This document shows, one piece after another, positions 1-8,630 of a DNA stretch of 64,000 nt; positions within the stretch are counted from its first letter, which is position 1, and each line of letters begins with the position of its first letter. A program made the translations under genes and the position numbers. This DNA is from Belliella alkalica (GTDB lineage: Bacteria; Bacteroidota; Bacteroidia; Cytophagales; Cyclobacteriaceae). The DNA lies in the NCBI RefSeq assembly GCF_022549785.1, contig NZ_JAKZGO010000005.1, positions 50,440 to 114,439 of the forward strand. Direction: 5' to 3'. Under the pieces are notes generated by a model, which was not told the DNA's origin, searched no databases, and saw nothing but the letters and a program-made list of their open reading frames with translations.

Positions 1-174
1 GAAAATGAATCTATCGAGAAAGCGCTTAAGCGTTTCAAAAAGAAATTTGATAGAACAGGTGCTGTAAGAGAACTTAGAGCAAGACAACATTTTGTAAAAC
101 CTTCTGTAAAAAACAGAGAGCAGAGAATCAAAGCTGCATACAAGCAAATGTTACAAACTGAAGAAGCTAAATAA
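1..174 (+). CDS. rpsU: 30S ribosomal protein S21 (3' part)
   Basis: The frame is open from base 1 and ends at the TAA at 172-174, giving the last 57 residues; the start lies outside the window. The basic sequence, with ALKRFKKKFDRTG and then RARQHFVKPS, is the bS21 family signature. bS21 sits on the platform of the 30S subunit near the 3' end of 16S rRNA and acts in initiation. A strong intrinsic terminator follows 43 bases downstream, so this is the end of its transcript. Identity is secure; only the N-terminus is missing. Confidence 0.93.
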   Translation, partial: ENESIEKALKRFKKKFDRTGAVRELRARQHFVKPSVKNREQRIKAAYKQMLQTEEAK

Positions 175-216
175 TATTATTTATTGTTTGCTATCTTTTT
201 GAGATACACTCAATTG

Positions 217-250
217 GCGCATCTACCGAAAGTGGATGCGCTTTTTTTTT
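217..250 (+). terminator. Intrinsic terminator of rpsU
   Basis: GCGCATCTAC (217-226) pairs with GTGGATGCGC (231-240) through ten base pairs, one of them G-T. A run of ten T follows at 242-251. The hairpin is placed right after the rpsU stop codon. Confidence 0.9.
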
Positions 251-320
251 TGCAGTATCAATGGACGCGATCCACAACTCAATAGAAGCACTCCAAAAAT
301 AAGGATAATTCCTGATCTGG

Positions 321-680
321 ACTAAGCTTAGATTGCATCTAAGCTTTTTTATCCTAGGAATTTATAATTCCACTTTCACAGTAATCCTATCTTCTAAATC
401 AGAATACCTAAAGTGTAGTTGCAAACTACTCCCAGTCGGAGACTGACTAAGCTTAGATTGAATCTAAGTTTTTTTATCCCAGAAATTCAAAATTCCACTT
501 GCACAGAAATCCTATCTCTAAATAAAAACACCTAAGGTGTAGTTGCAAACTACACTCAGTCGGAAATTAACTAAGCTTAGATTGAATCTAAGCTTTTTTA
601 TCCCAGAAATTTAAAATTCCACTTTCACAGAAATCCTATCTTCTAAATCAGAATACCTAAGGTGTAGTTGCAAACTACTC
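321..680. repeat. Three tandem ~125-bp intergenic repeats
   Basis: Three direct copies begin at 321, 446 and 570 (periods of 125 and 124). Each starts with a perfect or near-perfect hairpin built on AAGCTTAGAT(T), with arms at 324-346, 449-471 and 573-595, followed by a T-run as in an intrinsic terminator. Each ends with the inverted repeat GTAGTT-GCA-AACTAC (415-429, 539-553, 664-678). Copies 2 and 3 are closest to each other; the third loses similarity after about 680. No reading frame is conserved across copies. The paired palindromes resemble REP-type extragenic repeats, but a mobilising transposase is not seen here. This block fills most of the 690-base gap between rpsU and the recombinase gene. 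Confidence 0.85.
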
Positions 681-865
681 CTTGAAAGCAAGTGGCTAAG
701 CAATAAATTCAGATTCATTACAATATCAACTAATATCCAATATCCACAATTATCTTGCCCCTAGCAGAGTATCTATTTCAACCCTATTTATACCATATTT
801 TATTAAGCCTATTTCTACCATATTTCATTTAAAATAATTAACTTGAAATATCAGAAACATCATAC

Positions 866-1750
866 ATGATAGAATCCTTCATCAATTTCTTAGAGTACGA
901 AAAAAGGGCAAGCAAACACACTGTCATCGCCTATGAAAAGGATCTGGGGCAGTTTCAGGAATTCTGTAGTCTTTCATTCGAAAAGGATGACATAAGCTTC
1001 GCTGAGCATGCCGAATTGAGGGCATGGGTAATCGATCTTGTCGAACAAAACCTCAGCGCAACTTCTATCAATAGAAAAATAGCCACACTAAGGTCATTTT
1101 ACAAATTCCTACTAAGATCTGGAGAAATCAAAAAAGACCCTACATACAAGCTCAAAGCACTAAAAACCCCAAAAAGACTTCCTGAATTTGTACAGGAAGA
1201 ATCCATTGAAAAAATCATGGATCAGGACATGTATGATTTTGATTTTGACGGGCAAAGAGACCGGATGGTCATGGAATTTTTATACTTGACAGGAGTACGA
1301 TTATCTGAACTTTTGGAACTCAGATGGAAAGATATCAACCTTCATGAAGACTATGTGAAGGTGATTGGGAAAAGGAAAAAGGAAAGAATTATACCAATCA
1401 CTTTGAACCTAAAAAAGAATATAATTTCGTACAGAAAAGTATTTGAAGAAACATTTCCTTTTCTAGACGAGAGTGATTATTTTATCGTTACAAATACAAA
1501 AGAACCTGCATATCCTATGAAGATATACCGCATCGTAAGACATTATTTAGATCTTTTTGCGCAGACTTCGAAGAGAAGCCCACATATACTTAGACATACC
1601 TTTGCAACTCATTTGCTGAACAAAGGGGCTGATCTAAACGCCGTCAAAGACCTTCTAGGTCATGCCAACTTGGCTGCGACGCAGGTTTACACCCACAATT
1701 CCATGGAAAAACTCAAGGCTGTGTTTGAACAAGCACATCCGAAAGCGTAA
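866..1750 (+). CDS. xerC: XerC/XerD-type tyrosine recombinase
   Basis: A 294-residue protein of normal Xer length. The N-terminal SAM-like core-binding domain spans about residues 1-90 and the catalytic domain about 105-290. All catalytic residues are visible: Arg145 (TGVRLSE), Lys169, His240 and Arg243 (HILRH), His266 (LGHANL) and the nucleophile Tyr275. Xer proteins resolve chromosome dimers at dif. Placement between rpsU and hpf with no phage genes argues for a housekeeping role, not that of an integrase. The hpf start lies 29 bases downstream, so the two are probably co-transcribed. The choice between XerC and XerD is not settled from sequence alone. Confidence 0.85.
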   Translation: MIESFINFLEYEKRASKHTVIAYEKDLGQFQEFCSLSFEKDDISFAEHAELRAWVIDLVEQNLSATSINRKIATLRSFYKFLLRSGEIKKDPTYKLKALKTPKRLPEFVQEESIEKIMDQDMYDFDFDGQRDRMVMEFLYLTGVRLSELLELRWKDINLHEDYVKVIGKRKKERIIPITLNLKKNIISYRKVFEETFPFLDESDYFIVTNTKEPAYPMKIYRIVRHYLDLFAQTSKRSPHILRHTFATHLLNKGADLNAVKDLLGHANLAATQVYTHNSMEKLKAVFEQAHPKA

Positions 1751-1779
1751 TATAAGTTTAACTATAAACAAATACCGTT

Positions 1780-2085
1780 ATGAAACTTCAAATGCATTCT
1801 ATCCATTTCGATGCCGATCAAAAGCTGACAGACTTCATTCAAAGAAAAGCAGATAAGCTAGACACCTTCTACGATCGCATTATTGACGGAGAAGTTTTTA
1901 TGAGACTCGACAAGAATGAAAAAAACGCAAATAAGATCATCGAAATAAAACTGAATGTCCCGGGAAAACAACTTTTTGCAAAAAACCAAAGTGACTCCTT
2001 CGAAGCCGCCGCGGACGAAGCTGTCGAAGGATTGAGAAGACAGATTAAGAAATTCAAAGAGAAAGTCGTCTTAGCAAATCAATAA
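1780..2085 (+). CDS. hpf: Ribosome hibernation promoting factor (short HPF/RaiA)
   Basis: 101 residues, the size of the short HPF class without the C-terminal dimerisation domain. The beta-alpha-beta-beta-beta-alpha pattern starts with MKLQMHSIHFDADQKL and ends in a basic helix (LRRQIKKFKEK) typical of the family. HPF/RaiA proteins bind the 30S decoding region and inactivate ribosomes in stationary phase. The gene follows the recombinase by 29 bases and is closed by a strong terminator. Confidence 0.9.
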   Translation: MKLQMHSIHFDADQKLTDFIQRKADKLDTFYDRIIDGEVFMRLDKNEKNANKIIEIKLNVPGKQLFAKNQSDSFEAAADEAVEGLRRQIKKFKEKVVLANQ

Positions 2086-2103
2086 TCCCCCAAAAACACA
2101 TAA

Positions 2104-2138
2104 AAGGCCTTTCCAACATGGAAAGGCCTTCATTTTTT
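2104..2138 (+). terminator. Intrinsic terminator of xerC-hpf
   Basis: AAGGCCTTTCC (about 2104-2114) pairs with GGAAAGGCCTT (2120-2130) around a short loop, followed by CATTTTTT. Confidence 0.9.
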
Positions 2139-2166
2139 AGCATATTTGCAGTCCAAAGCTGACCAA

Positions 2167-3678
2167 ATGAAAAATCCCTCCTTCTATCGAAAGCTGACGC
2201 TTAGTCTATTGACGATCATCGCTATTTTCAAACTTGTCTATTTTCATTTTTCAAATCACAGCATATTTACCGAAGAAGCACAGTATTGGCTTTGGTCAAA
2301 ACACCTAGATTGGAATTATTACTCCAAACCTCTAATGATCGCTGTCTACAACTTTATGAGCACATCTGTTTTTGGAGATACTGAATTTGCGATCAAATTC
2401 AATGCTGTATTATTTAGCTTTCTTACAGCTTGGGTGGTTTTTGAATTTGCATTGACAATGTACCGAAAAGGTAAAATTGCATTTTGGGCGAGTATGATGT
2501 TGTCTGTGATGCCTTTTTTCCACCTTGGCTCTATTTTCCACACGACGGATTCATCTTTGTATTTTTTCTGGATCTTAGCTTTATTTTGGGTTTGGAAAGC
2601 ATGGCAATCAGATAAGTTATCTTGGTGGATTCTCGCTGGTTTTGCAACTGTTTTTGGTATTCTTTCCAAAAACATCATGGTTTTGACATTACCGATTTTG
2701 GCACTCTACATTCTATTGACAGATCGCAAAAGATTCTTCACCAAAGGCCCTTGGGTATATGTGTTGGTTTCGTTCCTTTCTTTGATTCCGATTGTCATTT
2801 GGAACTTCCAAAATGACTTTGTGACCTTCAAACATGTAGGGACATTGGGAGGGGTAGAAGGTGAAAAAAGCAGCTTCAACATTACCCAATCATTCAAATA
2901 CATTGGGGAATATGTCGGCGGTCAGTTAGGTTTCCTCTCACCGTTTTTCATCCCTATCCTCTGGGTAAGTTTAAAGAAAATAGAATTCAAAAAAGACCCA
3001 CGAGCATTGTACCTGGTTCTACCGACTTTGGCAGTTTGGCTCTTGTTTCTCGTGATGTCAATTTTCAAAAATGTGAATGTTAACTGGCCTGCCTTTGGTA
3101 TGCTGACACTTCCAATCATCATGGCGCATTACTTGGATAGCGCTTCGCAAACATGGAGGAAGTACGCTTTAGGTTCGAGTATTTTGACTGGCTTTGTGTT
3201 GATGATATTATTTTTCCCTGCGCCGTTTGATGCTGTCGGATTTAAGAAAATCCTAAAACCCTCAAAGGACCCAATGAATAGGCTTGCTGGATATAGACAA
3301 ATGGGCGAACGAATAGACTTCCTTAAAGACAGCCTGAATTTAGAGAAATCATTTATATTCAGTGACAGTTACCACACGTCTTCCGAGATGGCATTTTATT
3401 CTCAAGGAAACCCTCAAACGTTCAATATAAATCTGGGAAGAAGAAAAAACCAATTTGACCTTTGGCCAGGAATCAGTCAGTTTGAGAAATATGGATTTGC
3501 AGGAATCTATATCACAAGGGAATCCGAAGTTCAAAATGCTGTCAAATCGGGATTTGAAAGCTTTATCTTGGAAGAGAAATTCTATACCATCTACCGAAAA
3601 GACACTGTCAAAACTTACATCATAGCTGTTTTTCAAAACCTCAATAAAATCAAAGAAATAGAAACGAGCGAATATTAA
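2167..3678 (+). CDS. GT-C fold glycosyltransferase (PMT_2/ArnT-like, GT39/GT83 type)
   Basis: A multi-spanning membrane protein of 503 residues from ATG 2167. An in-frame TTG at 2146 would add seven residues but lies within the likely promoter area. The first periplasmic loop carries EEAQYWLWSKHLDWNYYSKP, the acidic/aromatic signature of the PMT_2 family. At least nine hydrophobic segments follow, then a soluble C-terminal part from about residue 380. Such enzymes transfer a sugar from a polyprenyl-phosphate donor to protein or lipid on the outer face of the inner membrane. It converges on a second GT-C gene and is 1.8 kb from a GT2 that could make the donor. Substrate unknown. Confidence 0.8.
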   Translation: MKNPSFYRKLTLSLLTIIAIFKLVYFHFSNHSIFTEEAQYWLWSKHLDWNYYSKPLMIAVYNFMSTSVFGDTEFAIKFNAVLFSFLTAWVVFEFALTMYRKGKIAFWASMMLSVMPFFHLGSIFHTTDSSLYFFWILALFWVWKAWQSDKLSWWILAGFATVFGILSKNIMVLTLPILALYILLTDRKRFFTKGPWVYVLVSFLSLIPIVIWNFQNDFVTFKHVGTLGGVEGEKSSFNITQSFKYIGEYVGGQLGFLSPFFIPILWVSLKKIEFKKDPRALYLVLPTLAVWLLFLVMSIFKNVNVNWPAFGMLTLPIIMAHYLDSASQTWRKYALGSSILTGFVLMILFFPAPFDAVGFKKILKPSKDPMNRLAGYRQMGERIDFLKDSLNLEKSFIFSDSYHTSSEMAFYSQGNPQTFNINLGRRKNQFDLWPGISQFEKYGFAGIYITRESEVQNAVKSGFESFILEEKFYTIYRKDTVKTYIIAVFQNLNKIKEIETSEY

Positions 3679-3711
3679 TTGAATCCCTTTGTATTCAAGA
3701 ACTTTTGCTTT

Positions 3712-5367
3712 CTAAATAGGTCTAGCAAAATAAAACTTCTTGCCGTATTTCATCTTTACTTCCTCAGCGTTTCCATTCCATAAGGCAGCAAACATTTCTG
3801 AAATATATTTTGCGTCCCAATTGAGCGCTGCCAATTGGATGTCAAAGTCATTTTGCGATAATTTATCCAAGTATTTTTCTTCTACTATAGCATAGTCAAA
3901 ATCTACAACCTTTGTGTTAAATTCAGATTCTTCAATATCCACCATTCTGTAATTTGGACCAAGGCCAATCCTGATTTTACTCCCAGTATGCAAATGACCC
4001 AAATATGCTATTGAACTCCCTTTTTCTATATCCTGATCATTTGCATACACTTTAATCAATTGCCCTGCGTCAGGTAGCGAAATTTGGAAAGTAGAAATAC
4101 TCGCACCAAAAAACAAAAGCAGCACACTCATGGAAATTAAAAAAGGCAATTTATCTTCAACTTTCCTTTGAGTAATCAAATAAACTATCAAGCCAGCAAA
4201 GATGATTACCTGAAGCCAAATCCAAATATTTGAAGGCAAGAGAGCATTGAAAAACAATCCTACTAACAGTACAATTACATTGAGAAACACGAAAAAAAAC
4301 AAAGCAAACTTCATTGTTTTTATTTTTTCCAACAGGCCATTTTTCACCAAAAGCCAAGCTACCCAGATAGTCGTCAAGGGAACAACTGGAAGTAAATATC
4401 TTTCATAAAACTTGGTAACCAAAGCAGACATCAAAATGATTCCAATGACCCATAGAACCACAAATCCAGTGAAAGCCTTCTCTTCATGAAATAATTTTTT
4501 GAAATTTTCTTTGAATCCTCTAAGCCCAAACAGAAACCAAGGAACAAATAAAACTATCATCAAAAGGATCGCCAAAAAGAGGTTCTTCAAAACCAACAAA
4601 TATCGGGATGCTACCCTCATGCCTACTTGATCTTCGACAAAAGAATCCAAATATTCAGCTCCATGAATCCAATACATTGCCACAAACCAATAAAATGCAA
4701 CAAACAAACTTACTAACACTGCTGGTAAGTAGAATGCTTTTTGAACCCTTACTTTTTTCCAAGGATTCAAAACCAAAAACATCAAGCCTAAACTGCCCAA
4801 AGCTGCTGCAGGAAGGCCCTTTACTTCAAACGCAAAAGCCAACCCAAGAAACAAAAACCAACTGAATCGCTTGGGAGCATCATTTCCAAATCTTAAAAAT
4901 CCAATAAAACCAATTGCACTCATCGCCATAAACATTCCTAGTAATACATCTGGAATTGACCGAGTAGAACTCAAAATCAAAACTGGATGAGAAGCCATAA
5001 TCAAGGCGGAAAGCTTGGTAATTTTTTGATCGTCAAACATCAATTTCGCGCCATAATATACCAAACCGACTGTCAAAGCGCCTGCTATCAAAAAGAAAAA
5101 CCTTGAAGCAAAAGGTGTTACACCAAACAATTCAAAACCCGCTAGCACAAACCAATAGGTAAGAATAGGCTTTTTGAACCTAAGCTCTTCGCTACCCAAA
5201 TAAGTCGTATGGATATCACCAGTCTGCACCATCCTTACCGCTGCATCAGAATAGTACATTTCATCCGGATAATGCATGTGAAAACTCAATGCAAAAGGCC
5301 CCACCAACAAGGCGAAAGCCAACATGACAAACCAAATGGATAAATTTTTCAAAGCCTGTAGTTTCAA
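3712..5367 (-). CDS. GT-C fold glycosyltransferase (PMT_2/ArnT-like)
   Basis: A 551-residue multi-spanning protein. After a first membrane helix it shows HYPDEMYYSDAAVRMVQTGD and then RFKKPILTYWF, the acidic loop and KxP pattern of ArnT/PMT_2 enzymes. About eleven hydrophobic helices follow, then a soluble C-terminal tail of about 100 residues. Predicted role: transfer of a sugar from a polyprenyl-phosphate carrier at the periplasmic side. It is divergently arranged with the polyprenyl-phosphate GT2 at 5516 (148 bases apart, each with its own promoter motif) and is paralogous to the gene at 2167. Acceptor and sugar are unknown. Confidence 0.82.
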   Translation of the reverse strand: MKLQALKNLSIWFVMLAFALLVGPFALSFHMHYPDEMYYSDAAVRMVQTGDIHTTYLGSEELRFKKPILTYWFVLAGFELFGVTPFASRFFFLIAGALTVGLVYYGAKLMFDDQKITKLSALIMASHPVLILSSTRSIPDVLLGMFMAMSAIGFIGFLRFGNDAPKRFSWFLFLGLAFAFEVKGLPAAALGSLGLMFLVLNPWKKVRVQKAFYLPAVLVSLFVAFYWFVAMYWIHGAEYLDSFVEDQVGMRVASRYLLVLKNLFLAILLMIVLFVPWFLFGLRGFKENFKKLFHEEKAFTGFVVLWVIGIILMSALVTKFYERYLLPVVPLTTIWVAWLLVKNGLLEKIKTMKFALFFFVFLNVIVLLVGLFFNALLPSNIWIWLQVIIFAGLIVYLITQRKVEDKLPFLISMSVLLLFFGASISTFQISLPDAGQLIKVYANDQDIEKGSSIAYLGHLHTGSKIRIGLGPNYRMVDIEESEFNTKVVDFDYAIVEEKYLDKLSQNDFDIQLAALNWDAKYISEMFAALWNGNAEEVKMKYGKKFYFARPI

Positions 5368-5377
5368 TATTTAGCGA

Positions 5378-5385
5378 CAAAGATA
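5378..5385 (-). promoter_or_regulatory. Promoter -7 element for the GT-C gene at 5367
   Basis: The minus strand reads TATCTTTG, matching Bacteroidota TAnnTTTG. It lies 11 bases before the start codon, so the transcript would be almost leaderless. No clear -33 TTTG is seen at the usual distance. Confidence 0.5.
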
Positions 5386-5467
5386 ATATTTTCAATTTGC
5401 TTGCGAGACTTTCCTGAGCTTTAAGAGTCAAAATAAAACTAAAGAAATGCGTCAATTCAAAGCATTA

Positions 5468-5499
5468 TTTGCTGTCTCTAAATTAAAACCGTATTTTTG
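5468..5499 (+). promoter_or_regulatory. Bacteroidota-type promoter for the GT2 gene
   Basis: TTTG at 5468-5471, a 20-base spacer, and TATTTTTG at 5492-5499 together match the TTTG-N19/21-TAnnTTTG consensus of the Bacteroidota primary sigma factor. The start codon is 17 bases beyond the -7 box, predicting a leader of about 10 bases. Confidence 0.7.
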
Positions 5500-5515
5500 A
5501 CGAAATTAATTTTCC

Positions 5516-6457
5516 ATGACCAAGCCATTAATTTCTGTTGTAATCACAGTTTACAACGAAGAAGAGAATATCAAGCCTCTCCTTGATGCAACTTATGATG
5601 CACTCAAAGAAATCGATTACGAAGTGATTTTGATAGAGGATGGATCTACTGACCAAACAGTATCTGAAGTAAAAAAATACGCGAATAATCGTACAAAGCT
5701 GATCATTTTCAATAAAAACTATGGCCAAACCACTGCTCTTGCTGCCGGAATTGACATGGCAGAAGGCGAGTATATTGCAACCATGGATGGTGATCTACAA
5801 AACGACCCAACTGATATTCCCGGGATGCTAAGGAAAGCTATCGATGAAGGTTGGGACGTGGTAGCTGGAAGAAGAGCCAACCGAAAAGATGGCTTCGTTC
5901 TACGAAAATTCCCTAGCAAAATCGCCAATTATATCATTCGCCAAAGTACAAAAGTGTATTTAAATGACTACGGATGTAGCTTGAGAGTCTATAGGGCAAA
6001 TATCGCTCAAAACATGGGTCTGTACGGAGAATTGCACAGGTTCATACCTGTGCTTGCAAAGCAAGAAGGTGCTAGCATGACCGAAATAGATGTGAAGCAT
6101 CACCCGAGGATTCATGGCACATCAAAATATGGATTGAGCAGGACTTTCAAAGTAATGGCTGATTTGATCCTGATGCTATTTTTCCAAAAGTATTTCCAAA
6201 GACCAATACATATATTCGGCACCTTGGGTTTGCTGTCACTTTTGATTGGATTTGTGATCAACTTCTATTTGTTGGTAGAAAAAATAATGGGTGGAGACAT
6301 CTGGGGAAGACCAATTCTTTTGTTGGGATTCATTTTCCTTTTGGCTGGAATCCAATTGATCACAACAGGGATTATTGCTGAGATAATCATAAGGACTTAT
6401 TTTGAGTCTCAGGACAAAAAAACTTACAAAATCAAATCGGTCTATCAGGGTGAATAA
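5516..6457 (+). CDS. GT2 family polyprenyl-phosphate glycosyltransferase (DPM1/GtrB-like)
   Basis: 313 residues. A GT-A domain carries VVITVYNEEENI at the N-terminus, EDGSTD near residue 41 and the metal-binding D91-G-D93 followed by LQNDP. Two C-terminal membrane helices lie at about 228-255 and 267-292. This is the architecture of GtrB/ArnC/DpmA enzymes, which load a single sugar from an NDP-sugar onto undecaprenyl phosphate at the cytoplasmic face. It overlaps or abuts the flippase-like gene at 6450, forming a two-gene operon. The two GT-C proteins nearby are natural users of its product. The sugar cannot be told from sequence. Confidence 0.87.
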   Translation: MTKPLISVVITVYNEEENIKPLLDATYDALKEIDYEVILIEDGSTDQTVSEVKKYANNRTKLIIFNKNYGQTTALAAGIDMAEGEYIATMDGDLQNDPTDIPGMLRKAIDEGWDVVAGRRANRKDGFVLRKFPSKIANYIIRQSTKVYLNDYGCSLRVYRANIAQNMGLYGELHRFIPVLAKQEGASMTEIDVKHHPRIHGTSKYGLSRTFKVMADLILMLFFQKYFQRPIHIFGTLGLLSLLIGFVINFYLLVEKIMGGDIWGRPILLLGFIFLLAGIQLITTGIIAEIIIRTYFESQDKKTYKIKSVYQGE

Positions 6458-7334
6458 GAAAACACTGAAATTAGTACTCAAGCTAATCCTTACAGGGTTA
6501 GCTGTTTTTTTGGTTTTCAGAAAAATAGATACCGATCAGCTCTTACTTGTCCTTCAGTCTGCGAGTTGGCTCTGGCTATTCCCTGCATTTTTACTTTTTG
6601 TCCTAAGCAAAGTATTCACAGCACTCAGGCTCAATCTTTATTTCAGAAACATTGACTTGTACATTAGCGAAAAAAAGAATCTGATCTTGTATGCTATCGG
6701 AATGTTTTACAACCTATTCCTGCCAGGTGGCATTGGCGGTGATGGCTACAAGGTATATTTACTCAACAAGCATTTCAAAACCCCAATAAAATCACTCCTT
6801 CAAGCAGTATTATTGGACAGATTGGGCGGATTGGTTTCAATCATCCTACTCCTACTTGGACTTTTGTTGGTAGTAGATATTGATCTTACCATTATTCAGG
6901 AGATCCCTGTGTCCTTGATTGCCATCATTTTGATTCTGCTTACTCTTCCCTTATTTTATTTGATCACAAAATATCTATTTAGAAAATTCCTTCCCTCCTT
7001 CCTTCAAGCAAATGGTTTTTCCCTACTTGGACAAATCTCACAAATGATAGCTGCCTATTTTATTTTATTGGCTTTGGGAATTGACGAGAAAATCTTGGAG
7101 TATCAATTTATTTTTCTTCTTTCTTCCATCGTCGCCGTGCTTCCACTCACTATTGGTGGTGTTGGTGCTAGAGAATTGGTTTTTATTTATAGCCATGAAT
7201 ACATCGGAATTGACAAAAATGCCGCTGTAGCCTTCAGCTTAATCTTCTTTTTGATCTCAGCAATCGCCTCGCTAATTGGCTCAATTTTGAAAATCGACTT
7301 AGAAAAATCTGATAAAGACAAAAACAGCCTTTAA
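6450..7334 (+). CDS. Flippase-like membrane protein (lysylphosphatidylglycerol synthase TM region / UPF0104 family)
   Basis: 294 residues from the GTG at 6450, which overlaps the end of the GT2 gene by eight bases; a TTG at 6402 in the same frame would add 16 charged residues and is less likely. Around eight membrane helices are visible, with the family motif region LFLPGGIGGDGYKVYLL after the third helix and IGGVGARELVF near the C-terminus. Family members (AglD/MprF-like membrane domains) are associated with transport or modification of lipid-linked substrates. Tight coupling to the GT2 gene suggests it acts on the polyprenyl-phosphate sugar, perhaps its translocation; this is inference. Confidence 0.75.
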   Translation: MNKKTLKLVLKLILTGLAVFLVFRKIDTDQLLLVLQSASWLWLFPAFLLFVLSKVFTALRLNLYFRNIDLYISEKKNLILYAIGMFYNLFLPGGIGGDGYKVYLLNKHFKTPIKSLLQAVLLDRLGGLVSIILLLLGLLLVVDIDLTIIQEIPVSLIAIILILLTLPLFYLITKYLFRKFLPSFLQANGFSLLGQISQMIAAYFILLALGIDEKILEYQFIFLLSSIVAVLPLTIGGVGARELVFIYSHEYIGIDKNAAVAFSLIFFLISAIASLIGSILKIDLEKSDKDKNSL

Positions 7335-7360
7335 AAGTCAAATGAATAGATTATAGAGCT

Positions 7361-7409
7361 ATCCAACATTGAAAATTTAAAATTGTATTTTAATTTTTCA
7401 ATGTTGGAT
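7361..7409. repeat. 21-bp inverted repeat between flippase and ATPase genes
   Basis: Bases 7361-7381 and 7389-7409 are reverse complements over 21 positions with one mismatch; the arm core is ATCCAACATTGAAAA. The spacer is seven bases. It lies 27 bases after the flippase stop and just upstream of the promoter for the ATPase gene. It could end the upstream transcript, although it lacks a clean T-run, or act as a regulatory site. Confidence 0.7.
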
Positions 7410-7422
7410 AGGATAGTAAGCA

Positions 7423-7452
7423 TTGATTTTTTAAAATTAATATTTAAATTTG
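7423..7452 (+). promoter_or_regulatory. Bacteroidota-type promoter for the AAA_14 ATPase gene
   Basis: TTG at 7423-7425, a 19-base spacer, and TAAATTTG at 7445-7452. The ATG at 7458 begins six bases after the -7 box, so the transcript is predicted to be leaderless or nearly so. This supports 7458 over the upstream in-frame TTG at 7383. Confidence 0.65.
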
Positions 7453-7457
7453 CAAGG

Positions 7458-8630
7458 ATGATTTATAGAAGAATAGCGTTAGAACTAGAAGAATTACTTC
7501 AAGACTTTCCAGCCGTGTCTATCCTTGGACCACGGCAGGTAGGAAAAACTACGCTCGCTCAGGAAATCGCTATCAAGCTGGACAAAGAAGCTATTTATTT
7601 AGACTTAGAAAGTCCAAGTGACAGGAGTAAGCTAGCAGAACCTGAGCAATATTTCGACATTCACAAAGGCAAATTGATCATTTTGGATGAAATCCAGAGA
7701 GTGCCTGAGCTCTATCCAATACTTCGAGGAGTCATAGACAAAAGGAGAAAAGAAGGATACCGATATGGCCAATTCCTGATTTTGGGATCAGCTTCTCTTG
7801 AATTGATCAAGCAATCATCTGAATCATTGGCGGGAAGGATTGCCTATGAAGAACTCTTCGCCCTCAATCTTTTGGAAGTCCAAAAAGATGACAATTCATT
7901 GGAAAGATTGTGGCTAAGAGGTGGATTCCCCGATAGCTTCTTGGCAAGATCAAATTCAGCAAGCTTGAGATGGAGGAATAATTTCATTACTACCTATCTG
8001 GAAAGAGATATTCCACAAATAGCACAATTTATCCCGGCAAATAGACTTCGGAGACTTTGGACAATGCTTGCACATCTACAAGGAACCCAACTCAACATGA
8101 GTCAACTTGGTGGCAGCATGGATCTAAGCTCTCCTACTATCAAAAGCTACATTGAATTGCTGGAAGACTTGCTTCTCTTGAGAAGTATCAGACCTTGGTA
8201 TAGTAATGTCGGCAAACGCTTGGTGAAAAGTCCCAAAGTATATATCAGAGATTCAGGCTTGGTTCATGCTTTATTGAATATAGGCGAAATGGACGAACTC
8301 CTTAGCCATCCTATCTTGGGATTAAGCTGGGAAGGATTTATCATTGAAAACATCCTATCCGTTTTACCAAAAGGAGCTGAGTATTGGCACTACAGGACAT
8401 TTTCTGGAGCAGAAATCGACCTTGTCATCACTTATAAAACCAAGGTAATCGCTATTGAAATCAAAAGGACCATGAGTCCAAAGGTTTCTAAGGGATTTGT
8501 AATTTCTTGCGAGGATATCAAAGCAACTGACAGATACATTGTTTACAGTGGAAGCGAAAGTTACCCCATCAGCAATGATTCCACGGCCATTCCGCTTTTA
8601 AATTTCTTGGAAATTCTAGGTGAGCTATAA
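7458..8630 (+). CDS. AAA_14 / DUF4143 family ATPase
   Basis: 390 residues from ATG 7458. Walker A is GPRQVGKTTLA and Walker B is LIILDEIQRV, followed by GSASLELI (sensor region). A C-terminal DUF4143 nuclease-like domain contains EIDLVI and AIEIKR, the D/E-K pattern of PD-(D/E)XK-type folds. Proteins of this family are common single-gene accessory ATPases with no settled function. The gene has its own promoter and an inverted repeat upstream and is not tied to its neighbours. A region without genes (8631-8801) follows before the convergent chrA. Confidence 0.85.
   Translation: MIYRRIALELEELLQDFPAVSILGPRQVGKTTLAQEIAIKLDKEAIYLDLESPSDRSKLAEPEQYFDIHKGKLIILDEIQRVPELYPILRGVIDKRRKEGYRYGQFLILGSASLELIKQSSESLAGRIAYEELFALNLLEVQKDDNSLERLWLRGGFPDSFLARSNSASLRWRNNFITTYLERDIPQIAQFIPANRLRRLWTMLAHLQGTQLNMSQLGGSMDLSSPTIKSYIELLEDLLLLRSIRPWYSNVGKRLVKSPKVYIRDSGLVHALLNIGEMDELLSHPILGLSWEGFIIENILSVLPKGAEYWHYRTFSGAEIDLVITYKTKVIAIEIKRTMSPKVSKGFVISCEDIKATDRYIVYSGSESYPISNDSTAIPLLNFLEILGEL

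Noticed and set aside
321..680. CRISPR array
   Set aside because: Only three long (125-bp) head-to-tail units with no unique spacers and no cas genes.
866..1750. Integrase marking a genomic island
   Set aside because: Neighbours are housekeeping genes, there is no tRNA attachment site or direct repeat, and the sequence fits a chromosomal Xer protein.
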